From positions 1-64,000 of the forward strand of contig JASAOO010003463.1 in NCBI GenBank assembly GCA_030849075.1: DNA of 64,000 nucleotides, in the 5' to 3' direction. The position numbers and the translations under genes were made by a program. Under the pieces are notes generated by a model. That model saw nothing but the letters and a program-made list of their open reading frames with translations. It searched no databases and was not told the origin of the DNA. Each line of letters opens with the position of its first letter. Position 1 is the stretch's first letter. Origin of the DNA: Zelonia costaricensis. Lineage: Eukaryota > Euglenozoa > Kinetoplastea > Trypanosomatida > Trypanosomatidae. Shown here piece after piece: positions 45,884-55,600 of this stretch.

Positions 45884-48874
45884 TTAGACCTCGTCCGCGA
45901 ATTCCGGCGTTGCCGCGAGGAACTCGGCAATGCGGTCGGCCACCTTCTTCTGGTACTTTTTCTCGGCAAAGAACCAGTGCCCGCCGCCCTGCACCTCGAC
46001 CACGTCCGAAATGCCATCGCGCCGCCGTCGGTGCTGCCGAATGTAGGTGCACCAGTGATCGGCGTGGAACATGTAATCCTTGCCGCCACCGTACATGTAC
46101 AGGATGGGGATCGACAGCGGCACGAAATAGCGCACGGTGAGCAGCGGCGAGTAGTGACGCGGCTGCAGCACCACATCGCCGTTGCCCGGCAGCGTCGAGA
46201 CGTCCGCCGCCAGCGAGGGTGGGGCGGGCAGGCGGCGGTAGATGGTCGTCATGGAGGTCGTCATCACGTTTGACGAGCTCCGGCCCGCCGCCGACGCCGG
46301 GCCCTCACTCATCGCGCTGGAGGGGGTGGCGCTCTGCCCGAGCAGCCGCGACACCGCGCTCACGACAGCCATGAGAAAGACGCTTAGCCAGAACCGCAGA
46401 TAGATCCAGGACTGGCGCGGAGAGGCCCGCACGGGCACGGCTGGCCGCAGCGGCGCGGCGCGATTCTTCCGCCGCAGCCGGCTCAACACCGTCGTGCGCG
46501 TCCCGTCGGAGCCGTTGCCGGAGCCGCTGCCGTCGTCCGTCTCGGCGTGGAACCCCGACGACGCCGTTCCGCCGGTCAAGCTGCCGGCCCCGTTGACGAG
46601 CGGGGGAAAGACGACGGCCTGGTAAAAGATGCGGCGCTTGGCCACCTGCACCTGACCGGAGGGCGGGCCCTGTGCGGAGGCGCGGCTGGCGAAGGCACCG
46701 ACGCCACCGGTGTGCCCGCCTCGGCCGCCGTTCATCATCGTGCCGTCTGCGGACATGAGAAAGTAGTCGTCGCCGCCGCTGGTGCCGCTGCGGCTCGGGT
46801 CCAGGAAGCTCTGCGCCCCTGTGAGGGCTAGTGGGTCGGCGGCGGCCCACGGCGGCGGGGCCACGTCTTTCACCGCCGTGTACGGATCGAGCTCCCCACT
46901 GCCACCCATCGGGAGACGGCCAGCGCTGCCGACGTCCACGGTGCCGGCCAGCATGGCGTCCCACTCATCCACCACGAGGCCGGCCCCTTTCGCGTAGGAC
47001 GAGTAGACCACGTTGCCACACTCCGCGGCGCTCCTCCGCTCCCCGCCGGAGCTGCCCACGCCACGCAGACCGTCCAGCGCGTCGGCGACGTCCGCTGCGC
47101 TGCTGGATGCACTGCGCGAGGAAGAGGAGGCAGAGGCGGAGGGCTCGTTGCGCAGGTACCCACGCTGCCCAGCCAAGCCTGTGCGCGTTGTCGTGCGTCG
47201 CAGACCACCGCTCCCTGCCTGCTCACCGCGTCCCCCGACTGCGGGACTGTGCGGGCGACTGGAGGCCGCGCGATGCCTATGCGATGTGGCCTCGCTTCGA
47301 ACGCCGGGTTTTGTGGCCAGCGGCACCAGCGGCGGTGCACTGCACGGCTTCTCGACGTAGGGGATCAGCATGATCTTCCACCCCGGTGCTGGTGGCAGTC
47401 CAGCGGGTTTCGTGCGGTTGTGGCCGCTCTCGGCGGTCGTGAGGGCTGGACTCGTTGCGGTTGCCGGCGATGCCGGGCGCCGCGCTTTCTCGGTGCACTG
47501 CAGCAGCATTGCCGCCTGCATGGCGCCGCGGTTCTCGAGCGCGTACGGGTGCCGCGCAAAGAACTGGACATTCAGGGTGTGGTTGAGCAGCTCCATCGTT
47601 GGTGTCGCCACCATCTGGGGGTCGTACGAGTAGGGCTGCCGGTGACCTAGGTTGGCGAAGCTGTTGACGAGCCAGCGCGAGAGGCGACGCGGCACGAGGA
47701 AGCCGCAGACAATGAGAAAGAGCTGGTAGCTCACAAAAAAGAGGGCACGCCGAAACTCGCCGCGACGTTGCGGGGTGGTGCCTTTGCGGTTGCGTATCGC
47801 GTACTGCGAGGCGAGGGAGCGCTTTGTGATCGAGACGGACGAAACGCCACGCGTGGGCTGTGGGGCTTGCGTCGTGGCGGGCGCAGCGAAGCGACCACCT
47901 CCAGAGACTCCGTGGGCCACTGTCGCGGGCGAGGAGAGGCCGTCGTCGTGCGGCGGCGACCCACTCGACCGCCGGAGCAGCGGCGATGAGGTTGACGCAG
48001 CGAACGACTCCTTGCGGCTGCCAGCCGTGTCTATAGAAAGCCCTGTCGCCTTCCTGCGCGTGGGGTCGCTCTTGTCGCCTCCGGCGGCATTGGCCGGGCT
48101 GGGTGTGGTGCGCCCATCCTGTCCGGACACCAGCGCGCACAGCCGTTCCACATGCGCGGCATCGCGCTCGAAGATGGAGGCGCCAACGTCCATGGCGACG
48201 ATGCGGGAGAAGAGGCCTGGTCGCGCCAGCAGCAGTTCGTACGCGAGCACGCACCCCCAATCGTGCGCGATAAGGACGGGCCGCGTGTACGTGGGGGGCA
48301 GCTGGTGCGCCGCCACACCGTCCGCGCTCCCCTGCGACGCGTCTGTCTCGGCCGCCGCGCCGCTCGACGCCGGTGGCATTGCGGCTGGGCAGTAGTTGCA
48401 TGTCTCCATCGCGGTGTCCACGGCGATCTCGAGCAGCGTGACGAGGTCCTCGAAGCTGTGCCCGCGCAGTGGAGTCGTGAAGGGCTCGAGACAGTCGCTG
48501 CGGTCTGGCAACCCGAAGGCCTGCAGCGGGGCTCGGTCGTATCGGCCAGCGGCGAGGCCGGCCAGCGACGCAGGGGGTACGGCTTTAGGCGACGGGAAGA
48601 GGCGGAACGGCGAGAGCGCTGTCCACCACGACGTGTCGCCGTGACGGCGCCGCTGATCCTCCTGGCGGGCGAGCTGCACGGCTTGCTCACGCTCCCGTAG
48701 GTCTTGCAGGAAGGGGTGCTCGTCGTCGAAGCCGGGGATGGTAATGCCAACGATGCGGTGGTCGGCGGCCAGCGTGGCCATCACGTTGTCCCGGAAGACA
48801 TCGCACGTGTCTGGCCAGCCGGCGATGAAGATCACCGTTGGCTTGCTGAGATTACCGGAGATGTGGATGTTCAT
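45884..48874 (-). CDS. Alpha/beta hydrolase (Asp-nucleophile type) with a long insertion, 996 aa
   Basis: The two ends make an epoxide-hydrolase/haloalkane-dehalogenase-like core. At the N-terminus, FIAGWPDTCDVFRDNV (16-31) carries the Trp-Pro-Asp oxyanion-loop motif, ITIPGFDDEHPF follows at 44-55, and LIAHDWGCVLAYELLLARP (201-219) is the nucleophile elbow with Asp205 as candidate nucleophile. At the C-terminus, GGGKDYMF gives Asp933, and GGGHWFF gives His966. The roughly 690 residues between (about 235-920) include Ser/Gly-rich disordered stretches and two hydrophobic segments (about 377-395 and 822-846) that could be membrane-embedded. Family members are usually 290-350 residues. The catalytic set appears complete, so it may be active on an epoxide, ester or halide substrate, not identified. 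The ATG at 48874 is the first in the frame and about 7 nt below the likely acceptor. Confidence 0.9.
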   Translation of the reverse strand: MNIHISGNLSKPTVIFIAGWPDTCDVFRDNVMATLAADHRIVGITIPGFDDEHPFLQDLREREQAVQLARQEDQRRRHGDTSWWTALSPFRLFPSPKAVPPASLAGLAAGRYDRAPLQAFGLPDRSDCLEPFTTPLRGHSFEDLVTLLEIAVDTAMETCNYCPAAMPPASSGAAAETDASQGSADGVAAHQLPPTYTRPVLIAHDWGCVLAYELLLARPGLFSRIVAMDVGASIFERDAAHVERLCALVSGQDGRTTPSPANAAGGDKSDPTRRKATGLSIDTAGSRKESFAASTSSPLLRRSSGSPPHDDGLSSPATVAHGVSGGGRFAAPATTQAPQPTRGVSSVSITKRSLASQYAIRNRKGTTPQRRGEFRRALFFVSYQLFLIVCGFLVPRRLSRWLVNSFANLGHRQPYSYDPQMVATPTMELLNHTLNVQFFARHPYALENRGAMQAAMLLQCTEKARRPASPATATSPALTTAESGHNRTKPAGLPPAPGWKIMLIPYVEKPCSAPPLVPLATKPGVRSEATSHRHRAASSRPHSPAVGGRGEQAGSGGLRRTTTRTGLAGQRGYLRNEPSASASSSSRSASSSAADVADALDGLRGVGSSGGERRSAAECGNVVYSSYAKGAGLVVDEWDAMLAGTVDVGSAGRLPMGGSGELDPYTAVKDVAPPPWAAADPLALTGAQSFLDPSRSGTSGGDDYFLMSADGTMMNGGRGGHTGGVGAFASRASAQGPPSGQVQVAKRRIFYQAVVFPPLVNGAGSLTGGTASSGFHAETDDGSGSGNGSDGTRTTVLSRLRRKNRAAPLRPAVPVRASPRQSWIYLRFWLSVFLMAVVSAVSRLLGQSATPSSAMSEGPASAAGRSSSNVMTTSMTTIYRRLPAPPSLAADVSTLPGNGDVVLQPRHYSPLLTVRYFVPLSIPILYMYGGGKDYMFHADHWCTYIRQHRRRRDGISDVVEVQGGGHWFFAEKKYQKKVADRIAEFLAATPEFADEV

Positions 48875-48881
48875 TTTTGCG

Positions 48882-48958
48882 CTGTCAGAGTTTGGTGGAG
48901 ATGCGGGAGGTAAAAGAGTGTGTCGAGGAGGACGGAAAGCGAGAGAGAGGGGGGGGGG
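48882..48958 (-). promoter_or_regulatory. Candidate spliced-leader acceptor very near the start codon, hydrolase gene
   Basis: Minus-strand C/T-rich DNA (complement of about 48925-48958) is followed by the first AG at ACTCTGACAG (complement of CT at 48882-48883), about 7 nt above the ATG. Confidence 0.45.
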
Positions 48959-50455
48959 TAAGCAGACGCCACAAGACGGCTATAGTGGAGAAGGGCGATG
49001 CAGTTAGTTTAACTTACGGCAAAAGAAGCGGGGAGAGGGGGAAAAAGGAACGAGCGCGGCGACCCCCCACCACAAAAACAGAAAAGGAAGCAGAAAGAAG
49101 AATCCAACTACAAAAGGCCAAAAAGAAGCCGGAAGCCGAGCGCCACGAAATACACTCCTCCCCGCCCTCGGAAAGGAAGCGATGCGAAGCTCGACGAATT
49201 GAGCGTCTTTGTTATTTTTCCTTTTTTTTTGGTGGTCGTTCAGCAAGGGTAGAGACAGACGCAGAGAAGCACTACAAAAAAGATGCGGGTGAGATGGGAG
49301 CGGAGGGGGAGGGGAGGAGCGGTCGGCTTGACGAAGTTGCGCGTGTGTTAAGGAATCCGCGCGCGCGTAAGTGTGTGTGGAAGTGTGGACGGGCTTGTAG
49401 GCTGTGTAAGTCGATATCGGGCGAGTTTGAGCAGCAGCGCCAGCGGCCTGTGTAATCAGTGGGCTTCCCAGGACACTGCGTCCGGCCTCCAGAGCCTCGA
49501 ACCTGGCGGCGGGGGTAACGTTCCAATTTCGGGTAAGAGAACGCCGTCGAGACAGTCCGCTAGATGCTTGACACGTTATGGTACCCTCTGTGGGGTGTGT
49601 GTGCGACGTGCCTCAAGACGCGCTTTTTTGTTGTGTTCTCTTCTGTGGTCGCGTCACTTCTTCAGAGGTCAGTGCTTACGTCGAGAAGAGGCAGCGGAGA
49701 GAGAGGCGCTGCAGGGCGGAGCAGAAGAGTTGGCGCGAGTTCGGGTGTGCAGTGAAACAGCCACAGAGAGAAAGAGAGAAGCAGAGAGGGGAGTGCTTTG
49801 TAGGGTGCAACTCCGACAAGAGACCAGGCTCACCGAAGAGTTTGCTACCCTCGCGAGGCCGAAAATGACGCATAGCGTGGCCAGCTCTGTCTTGCACACA
49901 TCTACGACGTACACGCCCCCGCCTCTCTACACCTCAATTCCCGCTACTCCGTCTTCTATAAACGTAGTACGCTCCTTTTTGTTTTTCGGGCAGTCTGGCA
50001 CGCTTTCTGGTGGTCGCCGCACACCCCCGCTCGGTGTTGACGCTCCGTGCTGACGGGTGACTCACGTAGAAACGTGAGGCCTGCTGATCTCTTTTTCTCG
50101 TGTGTTGTGGACTTGTCCTGCACAATTTCCTGTTTTAGTCAATACCGGCATGACGAAGCTTGGCGCCCGTCGCGCAATTGTAAAGCAGTGAAAAGGGGGG
50201 GGGGAAAAGCGGAACGAAAGACAGTGCCCTTCCCGACAAGACGCGTGAGGGGAGAACATACGGGGCAAAGGAAAAGGGGGTTCTGTCAGTGTTAACGTTC
50301 GGAAGATGCGCTTGCAACTCGGTGCGAGACTCTCTGTCCGTTGAATTCTGCAGAAGCCTATTGCAGGGTCGCGCTCCGCGCGCGCATTCAGTGACGGCCA
50401 GCACGTAGCGAGACAGCGCGCAGTCGCAGCAGCGGACACACAAAGTGCCCCTGAA

Positions 50456-50489
50456 CGCGCGCGCGCGCGTGTGTGTGTGTGTGTGTGTG
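50456..50489. repeat. (GC)n(GT)n compound microsatellite
   Basis: Alternating purine-pyrimidine tract on the plus strand, GC repeat passing into GT repeat. Such sequence can adopt Z-DNA; nothing more is implied. Confidence 0.9.
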
Positions 50490-52606
50490 GCGGCGTTTGC
50501 ACTGTTGGGCGGAGAAAGGCTGGGGCAGCGGTAGAAGCAGCGAGGCGAGGAGCTGGCAGAGGAAAGCAAAGCGTCTAGCGAGAAGAAGAGGGAAAAGTAG
50601 TCGCAGGCAAACGTGCCGAGAACAGAGTGAAGAACGATCGCGGAGGCGACGCGTGCAGGCACGTGCACAAGCAAAGTGACGAAGGTAGATGGGCAATCCG
50701 CACACAAAACACCGTGTGCCGACCGACTGCCGTGCTTGCACGAGGGCCTTTGTCGGTGAGAAAGAGCTCGCTGCTCACCAGGGTTCACCACCTGAACCTA
50801 TTCCCCCTTCTCTCGTGCATTCGATCTACCCTTGCCCACTACGCACGGTGTGCGTCTCCGCATATGACCGGGTCGGCCTCGGTTCCTGTTTTGTTTGGTT
50901 CACCTCGCCTTTCATCTCTGGCCGCGATCGTGGCCTCGCCACGGCAGTGTAACGGAGCGTTCACCAACACAGACAAACACGGGGCGGGCACACACGAGGA
51001 GGGAACAGGCTAAGCGTCACCGTAGGGGGTGGGGAAAGCAAAACGCAACAGACCAAGACAGGATTGCGATGCAAGCACACATCAAGCCCGTGAGAGGGGG
51101 GCGGGGGCAAAAAGAAAGACAGATTTGAACTAACGCGAGAGGAGGAGGAGCACAAAACAAGAAAAGCAGAACACAAGAGAGGAGGACGACGAAGCGTCGA
51201 GAGCTCCGCCGCCCCGACACGGGGACACACGCACAAACGCAGCGCGTCATCGCACTCGCGAGTCTGGTGCTCCCCCCACCTTCCCATGTTCCCAGTGAAG
51301 CGGCCGCTTTCGTGAGCGTCGTGATCGCGTAAACCACCCCTTCACTCGGAAAAAAAAGGGGTGCGTCCTGCCCCCGTCACACACTAAAGCTCTCATTTTT
51401 TTTTTTGCTGTGGAGAGGTAGAATAGTGGCTCATGAGTACGCCTGCTTTTGTTTTTATTCAGGTGTGTGTCAGCGTGCGTGGCTGTGCGCTCGCTCACAC
51501 ACACGCGCCACCGCTGGGGGGGGGGGGGAACTTCTCCGTACGGCACTGGTGAACGAGCCGAGCAAAAACCAGCGCCACGTGGAGGCTGCAGTTGAATGAG
51601 GCAACGTGCAGGGAGGGGGGAGGGGGGGGGAAGAGAGGCCGTGTAGGCGGAGTGAAGGGAGAAGCACCGGGAAGGAAGACGAGAAAACAAACGAGACCGA
51701 ACGGTGAGGAGTGGGGGGGAGGAGGAAGTTGCCGGCCCGCGCCTGCTTGAGAGTAGAGACTCTCTGCAGAACACAGACTTGTAAAGCAAGATTGGGTGGC
51801 TGGGCAGAGCAGCGGAGAAGAGAGGAGAAGAAATGCCAGAGAGGCCTGAGGCACATCGCTCCGGTGGCTGCCAAGGGTGTGTAGGCGATCAAGGTCTTTG
51901 TCAGCCTCTCAGGCGAACAGGTGAGACATGATAGGCTCGCACGTACACGCATCGCCTAATACGACGCCCCTCCTCCCCTTCGCCCTTTCGGCCGGTCTTT
52001 TTTGCCCATTCATCGTCCCTCGGCGCTGCTCGTGGTTGAGATCGAGTGTTGAGACACGCTTGTCTGTGTAGGTCCTCGCAGCAGGCGCCGCCGCGCATCA
52101 CTCAGCATCGCGGTACTTCAAGCAGTACTCAAATTCGTGTGAGTCACTGGAAGGAATTTCGCCGCTGTTGCGAGGTGACAGGCACGGCGCTCTACATGAG
52201 GGGGGGGGAGGACACAACACAAACGGGGGAGCCTCATTCCACACTCTCTCTCGTATCTCACTTCTAGTAGCGCTCCGTGCGCTCTTTCACAGGGGTCGCG
52301 CGTCCAGCGACCAGCCTGGGCTGGGTGTCGCGAAGCGTACCCCAGAAACGAGGAGGAGGAAGAAGTTACTAGCTTCTTCGCAAAGGGGAACGCACAGCAC
52401 GCGGGTTGGTCCCGGTGCCTGCCCCCGCGACAATTAGCCCGATTCCCCTACGCGTCGCCGGAGATTGGTACTGACACACGCACACGGACACACCAACAGG
52501 CAGACGGACTGGCCCGAGTTGCGGCATTGCCTCCGTTTAGCCCCCTCTCCACGACTGTACCGAGAGCGCAGACACACAGCGCTGCCGACACATAGGCCAG
52601 CTCCAC

Positions 52607-55600
52607 TCAAAAGCGGGCTTGCTCTTGCTGATGCTGCTGCTGCTGCTGGTACTGGCTGAGCATCTGCTGCGAGAGCTGCGGTGTCGCCGTCATGATGTAC
52701 GAGCCGTCGGGCGCAATCTGGTACGTGACGCCGCCAGTTTGCCCACGCGCAGCAACGGCAGCGGCGTTGTTGTACAGGTACTGCTGCTGCTGCTGCTGCT
52801 GTACTTGTGCCAGCTGAACACTCGGCGCCTGCTGCACCATCCCGTTGGCGTCCACCATGTACACCGGCTGGTTGTACGCGACGGGGTAGAGCGCCACCTG
52901 CCCGTCAGGCGTCCGCATCATCATCATCACGGTCGACTGCTGCGGCACGCTCGGCACCGCCGCCGCGTGCATGTGCTGCATCGCGTCCGAGACGGTGGCG
53001 GCCTGCTGCAGCACGATCTGATCACTCAGCGACGGCCGCGAGCTCTGCACCGCGCGGAGACGCGACATGACAGAGCCCCGGTCCGCCACCGGCACCGCGA
53101 CCGCCGCGCCGCTGGCCTGGCCATAGCTCGACTGCGACAGGGTCGGCGAGGTGATAAAGTTCATCGTGGACACGCTGAACGGTATGTGCGACGACGACGA
53201 CACGCGCGAGTCCACCGGCGGCGATGGCGGTGCACCGCCCTGCTGGAGGTGGTAGTACGCCGGCGGCGTCCCCGCCGCCGTGAACTCCGCCGCGGGCGTC
53301 GCATCGCCAGAGTCCCGCTGGCTCTCCATGTCGCCGGGTCGTTGCAGCGGGTTGATGTGCCTCGGCGCATTCGACAGCGACGCCCCTGCGTGGGGCTGGA
53401 GGGAGGCCGAGGCGGCGGCAGCTGCACCACTGGGATGGGTGGAGAAGACGTGAAAGCTCGGTGCACTGGAGGAGGGGGCCAGGTACCCGGGGGAGGCGTA
53501 CGACTCGGCATTGTAGTCCGCCCTTCCGCTGCTGCTGCTCCCCTTCGCTGTCCATTCCGAAGCCATCTGCGTCGGCTGCGAACCGCGCTGCTTCGGCGTC
53601 GCCGCCGCCGACCCACCGTTGAGCAGCTGCACCGCCGGGGAGCTCTCGGACGGCTGCGGCACCGTGCTGAAGACGTTGACGCCGCCACCGAGCGCCTCCA
53701 GCATCGCCGTCGGACTTGTCCCGCGCAGCGTCTGCGGCGCCCCCTGCGTCGTCGCCGTCGATCGCTCCGGCGTCTCGGTATGCACAAAGGTGGTGGCGTG
53801 GTGGTGATACGGTCGGTTCGAAGCAGCCGAGCTGCTGCGGTCGTCCTCGTCGTCCTCGTCCTCGTCCATCTCGGCTGAGTAGTCCATCTTCAGCTTCAGG
53901 AAGTGGAGCACGCGGTCGAGGTCGTAACTGACGTCCGTGTCGTCGCCCTCCTCGGCCGGCGGCAAAGGGTTCGTCGACGACGGTGCCGGCGCCGCGGCAG
54001 ACGCAGCCGCCACCGGTGCCGGCGTCTCGGCCCGCTCGTCCTCCTCGAATATCATTGCCGCAGAGCCGTCAGCAGCGGCAGCAGCAGCGGCAGCGGCGGG
54101 TAGCAGCGTCTGCGGAGCGGTGCTGGCGCGGCGCACCTCCCGCCAGGCTCGCTGCAGCGGCTCCTCCGGCCGCGGCACCGGCACCACAGGAGTTGCCTCC
54201 GGCGTCGGCGGCGTCGTCGCCGCAGCGAGCGCAGGCGACGAGGGGGCCGGCGGTGTCGACTGCTGCTTCGGTGTGGGCGCAGACGCCGGCGTCCCCGCCG
54301 CGGCTGTCGGTGTCTTCTTGGCCTTGGCGTTCTCGGCAGTGGCACTCTCCGCCGCATTACCCGCCGGCGCAGGGGCACTTGCGGCAGGCTTGCTGGCCGC
54401 AGCAGCAGCTCCAGCGTTCGTCGGCTTGTCGCTGGCCGCATTTTTCTTCTCCGGCGGCGGAAAAGTTGTCGCCGTGGTTGCGGCAGCGGCGGCGGCTGAC
54501 GCTTTGGGGGTGGCCGCCGGCGCAGGCGCCGACGGGGAGGCGGCTGCGGCCTGCTCGTGCCGCGGTTTCGGCAGGGGGAACGGGACGGGGCCATCGATGA
54601 TGGCCGCCGCCGCTGCTGCCCGCAGTTCCGCCGCCGCGGACGCCGCCGCCGCCGCTGCTGCCGTTGCTGCTGCAGCTGCCGTTGGTGTTGCTGTTGCAGT
54701 GGACGGTGGTGCCGCTGTGGCGCTACCTGACTTCGGCGTGGACGCCTCCTTTGCGTCCTTTGCGGTCGGCGCCGCTGCCGGGGTGCCAGCCGACGCCAGC
54801 GACGACTTCCGGACCTCCGCGGCGTCCTTGGCGGTCTTGGGCTTCTCTTGTTTGGTTGCTACAGGCGACCCCGCGGATGTGGCCGGCACAGACTTCATCG
54901 TCGGTGGCGTGGCAGTCTTCACAGTTGGCGGTGTCGCCGTCCCCGACGGTCCCTTCTTATCGCGCGCCGCCGCAGTCGCCGGCTTGCTCGTCGCCACAGG
55001 TGCAGCGGCGGCCGCTGTTGACGGCTTATCGGCGTCCGAGCTCTTCCGGAGCTCCTCCGTGCGTGAGCGAGGCACGGGCAAGAACGACGACGAGTTCGAA
55101 GAGGTCGGCGTCGCGACGCTGGACGACTTGCGCCCGCTCGGCGACCGGTTCTTCACCTTGGTGACCGGCTGCTCCTGTGCCGGTACGCTCCTGGCCAGGG
55201 TCGGTGGCGACCGCTTCGTTGTTGCGACCCGCTCGCGCTCCCGTTCCCGCTCTCGTTCACGCTCCTCCTCGCGCTGGCGGGCCCGCCGCTCTCGCCGCGT
55301 CTCACGGGGGGTGTCGCCGACGGTGGAGCTGCGGCTCGTCAAGGAGGCGGCAGTGGGCCCGTCGTGCCGCGGAATGGAAGCCGAGGTTGAGCTCAAGTCT
55401 GACTGCGACACAGCCGACATCAGCGTCGATGCGTGCTCGTTCCCTCTCTCCTCTGGGACCGCGCTGCTTACCTGCGTCGTGTCCTTCACACAGCCAGCTG
55501 ACGGCTCCGGCGCTGGCGCCGCGTCGTCCAGCCGCGCCGACGACGACGGCTGTTCCACCCTCGGCACCGCGTCCTTCTCCTGACCGACGCGCCCCCTCGA

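Larger units (their letters stand above)
48875..52606. other. 3.7 kb gene-free region between the hydrolase and giant membrane protein genes
   Basis: Scanned in all frames and for tRNA-like boxes. Short open frames occur on both strands (up to 226 codons on the plus strand, at 49373-50053), none with a recognisable domain. It contains GC/GT repeats at 50456-50489, T-runs near 49219-49229 and 51395-51407, and several G-runs. It is probably the long 3' UTR of the giant membrane protein gene plus the short leader of the hydrolase gene. No RNA gene could be supported. Confidence 0.55.

Noticed and set aside
49373..50053. Plus-strand open frame of 226 codons in the 3.7 kb gap
   Set aside because: Wrong strand for this unit, irregular composition and no domain; chance reading frame.
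53937..55583. Plus-strand open frame of 548 codons, Ala/Ser-rich
   Set aside because: Antisense shadow of the Ala/Thr/Ser-rich tail of the giant membrane protein; no domain seen.
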